This document shows positions 33,832-42,921 of a DNA stretch of 43,725 bases, one piece after another. How positions within the stretch are numbered: the stretch's first letter is position 1; every line of letters begins with the position of its first letter. This stretch comes from Streptomyces sp. DH12 (lineage in GTDB: Bacteria > Actinomycetota > Actinomycetes > Streptomycetales > Streptomycetaceae), in assembly GCF_020873895.1 (NCBI RefSeq), contig NZ_JAHWGT010000048.1, positions 1-43,725 on the forward strand, written 5' to 3'. Made by a program: the position numbers and the translations under genes. The notes beneath the pieces are model-generated. The model made no database searches. It had not been told where the DNA came from and worked only from the letters and a program-made list of their open reading frames with translations.

Positions 33832-34752
33832 TCAGGTTCCGGTGCCGTGGTCCTTGCGGACGGCCACCTCCTCGGCGACCCCGCCGCCGAGCTCCGTGTC
33901 GATGTCCGTGATGTCGACCGTCGCGCCCGAGCTCTTCCCGCCCTGCCGCAGCCGGCGCTCCAGCCAGCCGGCGAACCGGGTGAGCACACCGTTGACCGCG
34001 ATGAAGAGCAGCGCGACGACGGTGAACGCGGCGATCGTGTTGGCGCCGTAGTTGGCGGTGATCGAGCGGATCTGGAAGAGCAACTCGGAGAAGCCGAGGA
34101 GCGCGCCGCCGAGAGCGGTGTCCTTCACGATGACCACGAGCTGGCTGACCAGGGCCGGCAGCATCGCCGTCACGGCCTGCGGCAGGAGCACGTACCGCAT
34201 GGTCTGGCCCTTGCGCATGCCGATCGCCTTGGCGGCGTCCGTCTGCCCGGCGGGCAGGGAGAGGATGCCGGCGCGGACGATCTCCGCGATGACGGAGGCG
34301 TTGTACAGGACGAGCCCGGTGACCACCGCGTACAGCGGCCGGACCTCCGACTCGATGGTGGTGAACTGCACGAACATGGCGCTGGCGAAGACCATCATCA
34401 CCAGGACCGGGATGGCGCGGAAGAACTCCACCACCGCGCCGATCGGCACCCGTACCCAGGCGTGGTCGGAGAGCCGCCCGATGCCGAGCAGGGCCCCCAG
34501 CGGAAGCGCGATGACCAGCGCGAGCCCCGCCGCCTTGAGCGTCCCCCCGAGGCCGGGGAGCAGGAAGGTGGTCCAGATGGCGGGGTCGGTCACGAAGGGT
34601 GACCACTTCTGGGCGGTCAGCTGGTTCTTCTCGGCCATCATCGACAGCGCCCACCAGACGCCGGCCGCCAGCAGGACGAGGAAGAGCGCGGAGTAGAGGA
34701 GGTTCCGCCGCTTGGCCCGGGGTCCCGGGGTGTCGTACAGCACGGAACTCAT
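33832..34752 (-). CDS. gluD: Glutamate ABC transporter permease GluD
   Basis: 306 residues; the ATG at 34752 overlaps the gluC stop. Polar amino acid permease with about five to six helices and the EAA-type loop (AAKAIGMRKGQTMRYVLLPQA) that docks on the ATPase. An N-terminal extension of about 50 residues with one extra helix precedes the core. The C-terminal tail of about 40 residues is charged and cytosolic. Last gene of gluABCD. Confidence 0.93.
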   Translation of the reverse strand: MSSVLYDTPGPRAKRRNLLYSALFLVLLAAGVWWALSMMAEKNQLTAQKWSPFVTDPAIWTTFLLPGLGGTLKAAGLALVIALPLGALLGIGRLSDHAWVRVPIGAVVEFFRAIPVLVMMVFASAMFVQFTTIESEVRPLYAVVTGLVLYNASVIAEIVRAGILSLPAGQTDAAKAIGMRKGQTMRYVLLPQAVTAMLPALVSQLVVIVKDTALGGALLGFSELLFQIRSITANYGANTIAAFTVVALLFIAVNGVLTRFAGWLERRLRQGGKSSGATVDITDIDTELGGGVAEEVAVRKDHGTGT

Positions 34753-35423
34753 CGCTTCACCGCCATGCGCTTGGCCACCCAGCCCAGGAGCAGGCCGGTG
34801 GGGAGGGTGAGGAGAACGAACCCGAAGGCGATGACGCCGAACACGGCGAGCAGCGCGTCGGCCTCGTTCTCGACCATTTCCTTCATGAGGAGGGAGGCTT
34901 CCGCGACGCCGATCGCCGCGGCGACGGTGGTGTTCTTCGTCAGCGCGATCAGGACGTTGGCGAGCGGGGCGATCACCGAGCGGAACGCCTGCGGCAGCAC
35001 GATCAGCGTCAGCACCTGGAAGAAGCTGAGGCCCAGTGCCCGCGCCGCCTCCGCCTGGCCCACGGGCACCGTGTTGATGCCGGAGCGCAGGGCCTCGCAG
35101 ACGAAGGTGCCGGTGTACGCCGCCAGGCCGAGGACCGCCATGCGGAAGCCGATGGTCTTGGAGTCGTCTCCGGCGAGCGTCATCCCCAGCGTCTGGTAGA
35201 GCACGAGCGAGCAGCCGATGAGCACGATGGTCAGCGGCGTGTTGCGCACCGCGTTGACATACGTGGTGGCGAAGCCCCGCATCAGCGGCACGGGGCTGAC
35301 CCGCATCCCCACCAGGAGCGTGCCCAGGATCAGGGACCCCAGCGCCGAGTAGAGGGCGAGCTGGACCGTCACCCAGAACGCGCCGAGCAGGTCGTACTGC
35401 GGATTATCTAGAAAGTCGAACAC
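34749..35423 (-). CDS. gluC: Glutamate ABC transporter permease GluC
   Basis: 224 residues from the GTG at 35423. Polar amino acid permease (HisMQ family) with about five helices and the EAA loop AARALGLSFFQVLTLIVLPQA. Pairs with GluD in the membrane. Overlaps gluD by 4 nt (ATGA). The 146-bp gap to gluB holds two hairpins. Confidence 0.94.
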   Translation of the reverse strand: MFDFLDNPQYDLLGAFWVTVQLALYSALGSLILGTLLVGMRVSPVPLMRGFATTYVNAVRNTPLTIVLIGCSLVLYQTLGMTLAGDDSKTIGFRMAVLGLAAYTGTFVCEALRSGINTVPVGQAEAARALGLSFFQVLTLIVLPQAFRSVIAPLANVLIALTKNTTVAAAIGVAEASLLMKEMVENEADALLAVFGVIAFGFVLLTLPTGLLLGWVAKRMAVKR

Positions 35424-35457
35424 GATGACCCGCGCTCTCCCCTGGTTGGATCGTGAG

Positions 35458-35537
35458 GGCGCCGCCGGCCCGGCCGGGGCCGACGGCGCCTCTCCGCTGC
35501 TGCTGGGTGTGCTCCGTCCGCCGCCTCGGGGCGGCGG
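35458..35537 (-). promoter_or_regulatory. Two tandem hairpins between gluB and gluC
   Basis: First in transcript order: CCGCCGCC/GGCGGCGG (35518-35525 with 35530-35537, loop 4). Second: 13-nt arms 35458-35470 and 35478-35490 with one mismatch, loop 7. No T-run. Position after the binding-protein gene suggests partial termination or 3' mRNA stabilisation, giving more GluB than permease. Confidence 0.7.
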
Positions 35538-35569
35538 GACCGCCGCCGCTCAGGCGCGGCGGGGCCGGC

Positions 35570-36388
35570 TCACTTCTCGGCGATCGCCGGCGCGGGCTCG
35601 TTCTTGTAGTTGGCCGGGCCGAAGTTCTTCTTGACGGCCTTCTCCCACGAGCCGTCCGACTTCATCTTCTCGAGCGCGGCGTTGATCTTGTCGCGGAGCT
35701 CCTTGTCGCCCTTCTTGAGGCCGATGCCGTAGTTCTCGTCGCTCAGCTTCAGGCCGACCAGCTTGAACTTGCCCTGGTGCTCCTTCTGCGCGGCGTAGCC
35801 GGCCAGGATGGAGTCGTCCGTGGTCAGGGCGTCGACCGCGCCGTTCTCCAGGCCGGTGAGGCACTCGGAGTAGCCGCCGAACTCCTGGAGGTCGGCCTTG
35901 GGGGCCAGCTTCTCCTTGACGTTCTGCGCCGAGGTCGAGCCGGTGACCGAGCAGAGCTTCTTGGAGTTGAGGTCCGAGGCCTGCTTGACCGAGTTGTCGT
36001 CCGCGCGGACCAGCAGGTCCTGGTGGGCGAGGAAGTAGGGACCGGCGAAGTCCACCACGGCCTTGCGCTTGTCGTTGATCGAGTAGCTGGCGACGATGAA
36101 CTTCACGTCACCGTTGCGGATCAGGTTCTCGCGCTCACCGCTGGGCGCCTGCTTGAACTCGATCTTGTCGGCGCCGTAGCCGAGCTCCTTGGCGACGTAC
36201 GTGGCGACGTCGACGTCGAAGCCGGTGAACTTGCCGTCCGGTGTCTTCAGGCCGAGACCGGGCTGGTCGTACTTGATGCCGATGACGATCTTGTCGCCGT
36301 CGCCGCCACTGCCGGAGCCACAGGCCGTCGCCGTGAGCGAGAGGGTGGCGACCGCGGCGAGGGCCGCACTGGTCTTGCGGAACTGCAT
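35570..36388 (-). CDS. gluB: Glutamate-binding lipoprotein GluB
   Basis: 272 residues from the ATG at 36388 (AAGGG 9 nt upstream; ATG 36397 is an alternative). Lipoprotein signal with Cys23 after LTATA, then the type 3 solute-binding fold (KIVIGIKYDQPGLGLKTPDG, then GFDVDVATYVAKELGY). Extracytoplasmic receptor of the glutamate importer. The name rests on gene order with the gluRK system and on family; binding of other polar amino acids is not excluded. Confidence 0.92.
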   Translation of the reverse strand: MQFRKTSAALAAVATLSLTATACGSGSGGDGDKIVIGIKYDQPGLGLKTPDGKFTGFDVDVATYVAKELGYGADKIEFKQAPSGERENLIRNGDVKFIVASYSINDKRKAVVDFAGPYFLAHQDLLVRADDNSVKQASDLNSKKLCSVTGSTSAQNVKEKLAPKADLQEFGGYSECLTGLENGAVDALTTDDSILAGYAAQKEHQGKFKLVGLKLSDENYGIGLKKGDKELRDKINAALEKMKSDGSWEKAVKKNFGPANYKNEPAPAIAEK

Positions 36389-36442
36389 GGTGAACATCCC
36401 TTGTGTCGTGGTCCGGCCGTGGTGGTGCGGCATCGGGGTGGG

Positions 36443-37228
36443 TCAGTGGTGGAGGATCTTCGACAGGAAGTCCTTCGCCCGGTCGCTGCGCGGGTTGCTG
36501 AAGAACTCCTCCGGCGACGCCTCCTCGACGATCCTGCCGTCGGCCATGAAGACGACCCGGTTGGCGGCGGACCGCGCGAAGCCCATCTCGTGCGTGACGA
36601 CGACCATCGTCATGCCCTCCCGCGCGAGCTGCTGCATGACCTCGAGGACCTCGTTGATCATCTCCGGGTCGAGCGCCGAGGTCGGCTCGTCGAAGAGCAT
36701 CACCTTCGGGTCCATGGCCAGCGCCCGCGCGATGGCCACGCGCTGCTGCTGGCCGCCGGAGAGCTGCGCGGGGTACTTGTCCGCCTGCGAGCCGACGCCC
36801 ACCCGGTCGAGGAGCGACCGGGCGTTGCGCTCGGCGGCCTGCTTCTCGGTCTTGCGGACCTTGAGCTGGCCCAGCATCACGTTCTCGAGCACCGTCTTGT
36901 GCGCGAAGAGGTTGAAGGACTGGAAGACCATGCCGACGTCGGCCCGCAGCCGTGCCAGCTCCCTGCCCTCGTCGGGCAGCGGCCGGCCGTCGATGGTGAT
37001 CGTGCCGGAGTCGATGGTCTCCAGGCGGTTGATGGTGCGGCACAGCGTGGACTTGCCGGATCCGGACGGTCCGATCACGACCACGACCTCGCCGCGGGCG
37101 ATCGTCAGGTCGATGTCCTGGAGCACGTGCAGCGCGCCGAAGTGCTTGTTGACGTTGCTCAGTACGACCAGGTCGCCCGCCGTCGGTGCGGCGTCCGCTG
37201 CGCCCTTGGTGACTGACACTCCGCTCAT
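36443..37228 (-). CDS. gluA: Glutamate ABC transporter ATP-binding protein GluA
   Basis: 261 residues. Walker [10 protein letters not shown] (53-61), signature LSGGQQQR, Walker [13 protein letters not shown] and the switch His in VVTHEMGFA. GlnQ/PAAT ATPase family, homodimer driving uptake. First gene of the operon, with gluB 54 bp further on. A leader of about 27 nt carries AGAGG close to the ATG. Confidence 0.95.
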   Translation of the reverse strand: MSGVSVTKGAADAAPTAGDLVVLSNVNKHFGALHVLQDIDLTIARGEVVVVIGPSGSGKSTLCRTINRLETIDSGTITIDGRPLPDEGRELARLRADVGMVFQSFNLFAHKTVLENVMLGQLKVRKTEKQAAERNARSLLDRVGVGSQADKYPAQLSGGQQQRVAIARALAMDPKVMLFDEPTSALDPEMINEVLEVMQQLAREGMTMVVVTHEMGFARSAANRVVFMADGRIVEEASPEEFFSNPRSDRAKDFLSKILHH

Positions 37229-37261
37229 CGCCTCTCGCTCCGTCCTGCTCGGTTGCAGAGG

Positions 37262-37291
37262 ACATTAAGCACGGCTGACGAGCAGCGTCAT
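37262..37291 (-). promoter_or_regulatory. Candidate gluA promoter
   Basis: On the minus strand ATGACG (37291-37286), 18-bp spacer, TAATGT (37267-37262). Transcription would start near 37255, about 27 nt before the gluA ATG. Confidence 0.5.
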
Positions 37292-37359
37292 CACATCTGA
37301 GCGGAAATTGAGCATAACGATCCGGCCGCAACCGGACACACCGCGTGAACAGGGCGGTG

Positions 37360-37375
37360 AGCCGTAATACCGGCT
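37360..37375. promoter_or_regulatory. Inverted repeat, possible operator
   Basis: AGCCG-TAATAC-CGGCT, a perfect 5-bp inverted repeat around an AT-rich centre, about 70 bp upstream of the gluA -35. Candidate regulator site; small enough to occur by chance. Confidence 0.3.
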
Positions 37376-37534
37376 GCGTAACGGAACGCGGCGCACCTGG
37401 TCGCCGCACTTGACTCGCGCCGTCGTCATCGGAGTTCATGCGGTGTACGGAACGGCGCCCGGGCACCGCCATGCCCTGGCACCATTCAGGTGCACCGAAG
37501 ACGCTGCACCCGAGACACCGCACCGACGCCGTAC

Positions 37535-37601
37535 ACCCGTACGAGCACCCGCACGGACCCGTACGGCCCGCGCGCAGGCCGTACCGGCCCCACCCGCACG
37601 G
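37535..37601. promoter_or_regulatory. Phased ACCCGYACGR direct repeats, candidate GluR sites
   Basis: ACCCGTACGA at 37535, ACCCGCACGG at 37547, ACCCGTACGG at 37557 and ACCCGCACGG at 37592. The first three are 12 and 10 bp apart, about one helical turn, as is typical of OmpR-family binding sites. They lie about 75-140 bp before gluR. Confidence 0.4.
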
Positions 37602-37677
37602 GTGACGGCGTACGCGTCGGCATGCGCGTACGCTCGCACGCCGTACGCCCAGGACCGCTTCCGGAGGGGGGCCCGAA

Positions 37678-38562
37678 ATGAGACTGCTGCTGGTCGAGGA
37701 CGACGACCACGTCGCCGCCGCTCTGTCCGCCGTCCTCAAGAAGCACGGCTTCGCCGTCACGCACGCCAGGAACGGCGAGGAGGCGCTCAAGGCCGTCCTC
37801 CCCTCCGACGAGCCCGGCAGGGCGCCCTTCGGCGTGATCCTCCTCGACCTGGGCCTGCCCGACCAGGACGGCTACCAGGTCTGCGGCAAGCTGCGGAAGC
37901 TCACCTCGACGCCGGTGATCATGGTGACCGCCCGTGCCGACGTGCGCTCCCGCATCCACGGCCTCAACCTCGGCGCCGACGACTACGTCGTCAAGCCGTA
38001 CGACACCGGTGAGCTGCTCGCCCGCATCCACGCCGTCAGCCGGCGCGCCACCGGCGCCGGCGACCCCGAGGACACCGGCTCCCTGCCCGTGATCGGCAGC
38101 CCGGCCGAGCCGCTGCGCCTCGGCCCCGTCGTCGTGGAACTGCCCACCCGCCGGGTCAGCGTCGACGGCACGCTCGTCCCGCTCACCCGCAAGGAGTTCG
38201 ACCTGCTGGCCCTGCTCGCCCAGCGGCCCGGGGTGGTGTTCCGCCGCGAGCAGATCATCAGCGAGGTGTGGCGCACCAGCTGGGAGGGGACCGGCCGGAC
38301 CCTGGAGGTGCACGTGGCGTCCCTGCGCGCGAAGCTGCGGATGCCGGCGCTCATCGAGACCGTGCGCGGCGTCGGCTACCGCCTCGTCGCCCCGACGACG
38401 ACCCCCGGCGCCCCGCCCGCGCCCCCCGTCACGCCCCCGCACACGGCCCCCGCGCCCCCCGGCGCGACCCCGACCACCCCGCCCGCGCCCCCCGTGGCGT
38501 CTCCGCTCGCGCCGCCCGCCGTGCCCCCGGCCGCGCCGCCCGCCGCGCCTCCGGGCGCCTAG
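37678..38562 (+). CDS. gluR: OmpR family response regulator GluR
   Basis: 294 residues; the ATG at 37678 follows GGAGGGGG (37663-37670). Receiver 1-120 with D8/D9, phospho-acceptor D57 and K106; winged-helix DNA-binding domain about 140-240 (PLTRKEFDLLALLAQRPG, then TLEVHVASLRAKL). Residues after about 243 form a Pro/Ala-rich tail of about 50 residues, unusual for the family. In S. coelicolor GluR-GluK sits divergent to gluABCD and controls glutamate sensing and uptake; the identical arrangement here supports the name. Confidence 0.92.
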   Translation: MRLLLVEDDDHVAAALSAVLKKHGFAVTHARNGEEALKAVLPSDEPGRAPFGVILLDLGLPDQDGYQVCGKLRKLTSTPVIMVTARADVRSRIHGLNLGADDYVVKPYDTGELLARIHAVSRRATGAGDPEDTGSLPVIGSPAEPLRLGPVVVELPTRRVSVDGTLVPLTRKEFDLLALLAQRPGVVFRREQIISEVWRTSWEGTGRTLEVHVASLRAKLRMPALIETVRGVGYRLVAPTTTPGAPPAPPVTPPHTAPAPPGATPTTPPAPPVASPLAPPAVPPAAPPAAPPGA

Positions 38563-38589
38563 CGCCGGGCCCCGGAACGACCGGCGACC

Positions 38590-40014
38590 GTGCGCACCCG
38601 ACTCCTCCCGCTCCTCATCGTCCTCATGGCCGGCGTCCTGCTCGCCCTGGGCTTCCCGCTCGCCGTGAGCATGGCCTCGGCGTACCAGCAGACCGTCGTC
38701 GTCGACCGCATCGACGACACGGCCCGGTTCGCGGCCCTCGCCCAGTACGTCACCGAGAGCGGCCCCGGCATAGACGAGCGGAAGGCCACCCTCCAGGGCG
38801 AGCTGCTCCGCTACCAGGACGTGTACGGCATCCACGCGGGCGTCTTCTACCGCGACGGCAGCGCCATGGCCGCAGCCCCCGAGGGGTGGCGGGTACCGGA
38901 CGAGGGCGAGCTGCGGCGCGCCCTCGTCGAGGCCCGGCTCGGCCGCCGCTCGCACGACCCGCCCCAGGTGTGGCCCTGGCAGCCGGACGCCCGCCTGGCG
39001 GTCGCCTCGCCGGTCGTACGCGACGGGGACGTCGTCGCGGTCGTGGTCACCGACTCGCCGACCGGGCAGCTGCGCGCGCGGACCCTGCGCGGCTGGCTGG
39101 TCATCGCGGCCGGCGAGTGCGCGGCCATGCTGCTGGCCGTCGGCGCGGCCTTCCGCCTCACCGGCTGGGTCCTGCGGCCCGTCCGCGTGCTGGACGCGGC
39201 CACCCACGACATCGCCACCGGCCGCATGAACTCCCGCGTCGCCGCCGCCGGCGGGCCGCCGGAGCTCCGCCGCCTGGCCCGCTCCTTCAACGAGATGGCC
39301 GACAACGTCGAACAGGTGCTGGAGCAGCAGCGTGCCTTCGTCGCCGACGCCTCGCACCAGCTGCGCAACCCGCTCGCCGCGCTCCTGCTGCGCATCGAGC
39401 TGCTCGCGCTGGAGCTGCCCGACGGCAACGAGGAGATCGCCTCCGTCCAGGCGGAGGGCAAGCGCCTGGCCCGGGTCCTGGACGACCTGCTGGGCCTGGC
39501 GCTGGCCGAGCACGCCTCCGCCGACCTGCGGCTCACCGACATCAAGGAGCTGGCCGCCGAGCGGATCGCCGCCTGGCGGCCCCTCGCCGACGAGCGGGGC
39601 GTACGGCTGACGGGGACGGGACCCGCCGTCACGGCCTGGGCCGACCCCGTCGCGCTGTCGAGCGCGCTCGACGCGGTGATCGACAACGCGCTGAAGTTCA
39701 CTCCGCGCGGCGAGGAGGTCACGGTCGAGGTCGCCGCGCGGGGCGACACCACCACCGTCGTGGTCAGCGACAACGGCCCCGGACTCACCGACGAGGAACT
39801 CGGCCGCGTCGGCGACCGCTTCTGGCGCAGCGGCCGGCACCAGAACGTCCAGGGCTCGGGCCTCGGCCTGTCCATCACCCGGGCCCTGCTCGCCGCCGGC
39901 GGCGGCTCCCTCGACTTCGCCCGGAACGACCCGCACGGCCTGCGCGTGACGGTCTGTCTGCCGCGCACCGAGCCGGCGACCGCCGCCGGTGCCTACGGCT
40001 TGACCGACCGGTAG
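38590..40014 (+). CDS. gluK: Sensor histidine kinase GluK
   Basis: 474 residues from the GTG at 38590, 27 bp after gluR. Two membrane helices (about 5-30 and 175-197) flank an extracytoplasmic sensor domain of about 145 residues, the presumed glutamate-sensing part. HAMP (about 198-250), HisKA with His256 (DASHQLRNPLAAL) and a HATPase_c with DNALKFTPRG and GSGLGLSI motifs follow. Its 3' end overlaps the convergent TAXI gene by 22 bp. Confidence 0.92.
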   Translation: MRTRLLPLLIVLMAGVLLALGFPLAVSMASAYQQTVVVDRIDDTARFAALAQYVTESGPGIDERKATLQGELLRYQDVYGIHAGVFYRDGSAMAAAPEGWRVPDEGELRRALVEARLGRRSHDPPQVWPWQPDARLAVASPVVRDGDVVAVVVTDSPTGQLRARTLRGWLVIAAGECAAMLLAVGAAFRLTGWVLRPVRVLDAATHDIATGRMNSRVAAAGGPPELRRLARSFNEMADNVEQVLEQQRAFVADASHQLRNPLAALLLRIELLALELPDGNEEIASVQAEGKRLARVLDDLLGLALAEHASADLRLTDIKELAAERIAAWRPLADERGVRLTGTGPAVTAWADPVALSSALDAVIDNALKFTPRGEEVTVEVAARGDTTTVVVSDNGPGLTDEELGRVGDRFWRSGRHQNVQGSGLGLSITRALLAAGGGSLDFARNDPHGLRVTVCLPRTEPATAAGAYGLTDR

Positions 40015-41009
40015 TAGCGGCGGGCGCCCTCGTGCAGGGGCAGCGGGTCGGTGTAGAGCGCCGTCCGCAGGTCGACGACCTGCGCGGGGTGCACCTCCCG
40101 GCCGATGCGGTCCCTGCTGCCGATGACCGTCCGCGTGACGCCCTCGGTCAGCGCGGCGTCGATGCGGTCGGTCGTGACCAGGAGGTTCGCCACCGCCACC
40201 GTCTGCACCGGCTCGCCGTCCTGGGCCAGCGGGTAGGCGTCCGCCGGGATCACGGCGGAGCGGTAGTACCGGCTCGGGCCGCCCTCCGCGTGGACGGTGT
40301 CGACGAGTTCCTGCTCCAGCGGCACCAGCCGGATCGGGAAGCGTTCGGAGAGCCGCAGGACGGCGTTGGTGGGCAGGCCGCCCGACCAGAAGAACGCGTC
40401 CAGCCGGTCCTGCTCCATCAGCGCCGGCATGGTGTCGATGCCGGCCGACACGGCCCGTATGTCCTTCTCCGGGTCCAGCCCCGCCGCGCCCAGCAGCCGG
40501 TCCGCGAGCAGCCGCACGCCCGAGCCGGGCTGGCCGACGCCGACCCGCAGCCCGGCCAGGTCGCGCGCGGACCGCACGGCGGAGCCCCGGGGCACGACGA
40601 GCTGGACGTAGTCGTCGTACAGCCGCGTGCAGCCCCGCAGGCCCGCGGCGCCGGGCCGGCCCTCCTGCACGTACGTGGCGACGGCGTCGGCCGTGGCGAT
40701 GGTGAAGTCCGCCTCACCGGACGCCACGCGGGAGAGGTTCTGCTGGGAGCCCTCGCTGTCGCGCAGCGTGGTCGACACGTCGGGCAGCCGCCGGTCGAGC
40801 GCCTCCTGGAGGAGCTGGCCGTACCGCTGGTAGACCCCGGTCCGCACGCCCGTGCTGAAGGTGATCTCCCCGCTCGGCTGCCGCTGCCCGAACGGCAGCA
40901 GCCACCACAGCAGCCCCCCGACCAGCGCCAGCAGCGCCGCCGCGAGCGGCAGGGCGCGGCGGCGGCCGGCGCGGAGCACGCGGGCGGACCGGTTCGGGGA
41001 GGCAGGCAT
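39993..41009 (-). CDS. TAXI family (TRAP transporter-associated) solute-binding protein
   Basis: 338 residues from the ATG at 41009 (CAGGAT ends 6 nt upstream; leaderless start possible). One N-terminal hydrophobic segment (about 19-41) without a lipobox Cys, so a secreted or membrane-anchored protein. TAXI fold features are [37 protein letters not shown] and a [18 protein letters not shown] block. TAXI proteins bind glutamate or other carboxylates for TRAP transporters, but no TRAP permease gene is nearby. It is convergent with gluK and overlaps it by 22 bp. Confidence 0.88.
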   Translation of the reverse strand: MPASPNRSARVLRAGRRRALPLAAALLALVGGLLWWLLPFGQRQPSGEITFSTGVRTGVYQRYGQLLQEALDRRLPDVSTTLRDSEGSQQNLSRVASGEADFTIATADAVATYVQEGRPGAAGLRGCTRLYDDYVQLVVPRGSAVRSARDLAGLRVGVGQPGSGVRLLADRLLGAAGLDPEKDIRAVSAGIDTMPALMEQDRLDAFFWSGGLPTNAVLRLSERFPIRLVPLEQELVDTVHAEGGPSRYYRSAVIPADAYPLAQDGEPVQTVAVANLLVTTDRIDAALTEGVTRTVIGSRDRIGREVHPAQVVDLRTALYTDPLPLHEGARRYYRSVKP

Positions 41010-41238
41010 ACGGCGATCCTGCCAGCCGCGCCCCCGCCGGGGGAACCGCGGGCGGCGGCGCGGACCGCGACGGCCCGCCGGCGGGCACCGCGCACCCGGC
41101 GCGGGGTCGGCGCCCCGCAGCCGGTCCCGTGCGGGGTGCGCGGCCGGTCCCGGCGCTTCCGCGCACCCCGCCCCGGGCGCCGCCCGCGCCCGGTCCCCGG
41201 GTTCCCGGCTCCGGGGCGGAGGCGGTCCCGGCACCGCC

Positions 41239-41250
41239 TACCCTTGTCCC
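41239..41250 (+). promoter_or_regulatory. -10 box for a leaderless miaB transcript
   Basis: TACCCT (41239-41244) ends 6 nt before the miaB ATG; no Shine-Dalgarno is present and no clear -35 is visible. The 241-bp gap from the divergent TAXI gene is otherwise GC-rich without other recognisable features. Confidence 0.45.
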
Positions 41251-42768
41251 ATGACCAGCAGCGACCGGAGCCAGGCAGTGGACGTCAAGCGAACCTACGA
41301 AGTGCGCACCTACGGGTGTCAGATGAACGTCCACGACTCCGAGCGCCTCTCCGGCCTGCTGGAGGACGCCGGCTACGTCCGCGCCCCCGAGGGCGCCGAC
41401 GGCGACGCCGACGTCGTGGTCTTCAACACCTGCGCGGTCCGTGAGAACGCCGACAACAAGCTGTACGGCAACCTCGGCCGCCTCGCCCCGAGGAAGACCG
41501 AGCGGCCGGGGATGCAGATCGCCGTCGGCGGCTGCCTCGCCCAGAAGGACCGCGACACCATCGTCAAGCGGGCGCCGTGGGTCGACGTCGTCTTCGGCAC
41601 CCACAACATCGGCAAGCTGCCGGTCCTCCTGGAGCGCGCCCGCGTCCAGGAGGAGGCCCAGGTCGAGATCGCCGAGTCGCTGGAGGCGTTCCCGTCCACC
41701 CTTCCCACCCGCCGGGAGTCGGCGTACGCCGCGTGGGTCTCCATCTCCGTGGGCTGCAACAACACCTGCACCTTCTGCATCGTCCCGGCGCTGCGCGGCA
41801 AGGAGAAGGACCGCCGGCCCGGCGACATCCTCGCCGAGGTGGAGGCGCTCGTCGCCGAGGGCGTCAGCGAGATCACCCTGCTCGGCCAGAACGTCAACGC
41901 GTACGGCTCCGACATCGGCGACCGCGAGGCGTTCGGCAAGCTGCTGCGCGCCTGCGGCCGCGTGGAGGGGCTGGAGCGCGTCCGTTTCACCTCGCCCCAC
42001 CCGCGTGACTTCACCGACGACGTCATCGCGGCGATGGCGGAGACGCCCAACGTCATGCCGCAGCTGCACATGCCCCTCCAGTCCGGCTCGGACACCGTCC
42101 TGAAGGCGATGCGCCGCTCGTACCGCCAGGAGCGCTTCCTCGGCATCATCGAGAAGGTCCGCGCCGCCATCCCGCACGCGGCGATCTCCACCGACATCAT
42201 CGTGGGCTTCCCCGGCGAGACGGAGGAGGACTTCGAGCAGACCCTCCACGTCGTGCGCGAGGCCCGCTTCGCGCAGGCGTTCACCTTCCAGTACTCCAAG
42301 CGTCCCGGCACCCCCGCGGCGGAGATGGACGGCCAGATCCCCAAGGAGGTCGTCCAGGAGCGCTACGAGCGCCTGGTCGCCCTCCAGGAGGAGATCTCCT
42401 GGGACGAGAACAAGAAGCAGGTCGGCCGGACCCTGGAGGTCATGGTCGCGGAGGGCGAGGGCCGCAAGGACGACGCCACCCGCCGCCTGTCGGGCCGGGC
42501 CCCCGACAACCGGCTCGTCCACTTCACCCGGCCCGACGAGGCGGTCCGCCCCGGTGACGTGGTCACCGTGGAGATCACGTACGCGGCCCCGCACCACCTG
42601 CTCGCCGAGGGCCCGGTCACGGCGGTCCGCCGCACGCGCGCCGGCGACGCGTGGGAGCGCCGTACGACCGCCCAGGCGCCCGCGCCGTCGGGCGTCCTGC
42701 TCGGCCTGCCCCAGATCGGCGTCCCGGCCCCGCTGCCGCCCGCCGCGAACGGCTGCGCCGTCAACTGA
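41251..42768 (+). CDS. miaB: tRNA-2-methylthio-N6-dimethylallyladenosine synthase MiaB
   Basis: 505 residues. Radical-SAM methylthiotransferase acting on i6A37 of tRNAs reading UNN codons. N-terminal MTTase cysteines C23, C61 and C95; radical-SAM CX3CX2C at C169, C173 and C176; TRAM domain near the C-terminus followed by an Ala/Pro-rich tail of about 40 residues. [15 protein letters not shown] and [14 protein letters not shown] are diagnostic of MiaB and separate it from RimO at 9648. Position upstream of a LigB-like gene is typical of Streptomyces, with miaA expected beyond the window. Confidence 0.96.
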   Translation: MTSSDRSQAVDVKRTYEVRTYGCQMNVHDSERLSGLLEDAGYVRAPEGADGDADVVVFNTCAVRENADNKLYGNLGRLAPRKTERPGMQIAVGGCLAQKDRDTIVKRAPWVDVVFGTHNIGKLPVLLERARVQEEAQVEIAESLEAFPSTLPTRRESAYAAWVSISVGCNNTCTFCIVPALRGKEKDRRPGDILAEVEALVAEGVSEITLLGQNVNAYGSDIGDREAFGKLLRACGRVEGLERVRFTSPHPRDFTDDVIAAMAETPNVMPQLHMPLQSGSDTVLKAMRRSYRQERFLGIIEKVRAAIPHAAISTDIIVGFPGETEEDFEQTLHVVREARFAQAFTFQYSKRPGTPAAEMDGQIPKEVVQERYERLVALQEEISWDENKKQVGRTLEVMVAEGEGRKDDATRRLSGRAPDNRLVHFTRPDEAVRPGDVVTVEITYAAPHHLLAEGPVTAVRRTRAGDAWERRTTAQAPAPSGVLLGLPQIGVPAPLPPAANGCAVN

Positions 42769-42808
42769 CGACGCCCCGCCCGAGCGGCTCCGCCCCTCCC
42801 TCCGCCCT

Positions 42809-42836
42809 GACGGCCACCCGCGCGCGGGTGGCCGTC
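42809..42836 (+). terminator. Perfect hairpin terminator after miaB
   Basis: GACGGCCACCCG (42809-42820) pairs perfectly with CGGGTGGCCGTC (42825-42836) around CGCG, 40 nt after the miaB stop. Confidence 0.85.
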
Positions 42837-42908
42837 GAGCGCGGTCCGCGTGCCCGGGGCGGTGTGGTCGACGCGCCGGACGGCGCCGCTCCGGCGCTCC
42901 CGGGCGGT

Positions 42909-42921
42909 TACGCTGCGGATC
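42909..42921 (+). promoter_or_regulatory. -10 box for a leaderless LigB-like gene transcript
   Basis: TACGCT (42909-42914) ends 7 nt before the ATG at 42922; there is no ribosome binding site. Supports this start over in-frame upstream codons. Confidence 0.45.

Larger units (their letters stand above)
37229..37677. other. Divergent regulatory region between gluA and gluR
   Basis: 449 bp without a gene. It holds a gluA promoter, an AT-richer patch (37290-37320), a 16-bp inverted repeat and a GTAC-rich stretch with phased decamers before gluR. TTGACT at 37410-37415 could be a gluR -35, but no convincing -10 is found. Confidence 0.65.

Noticed and set aside
33596-34654. Open extension of the monooxygenase frame far upstream of 33595
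   Set aside because: The extension runs antisense-frame through the real gluD gene and is low complexity; the GTG at 33595 has a good ribosome binding site and begins directly before the FAD motif.
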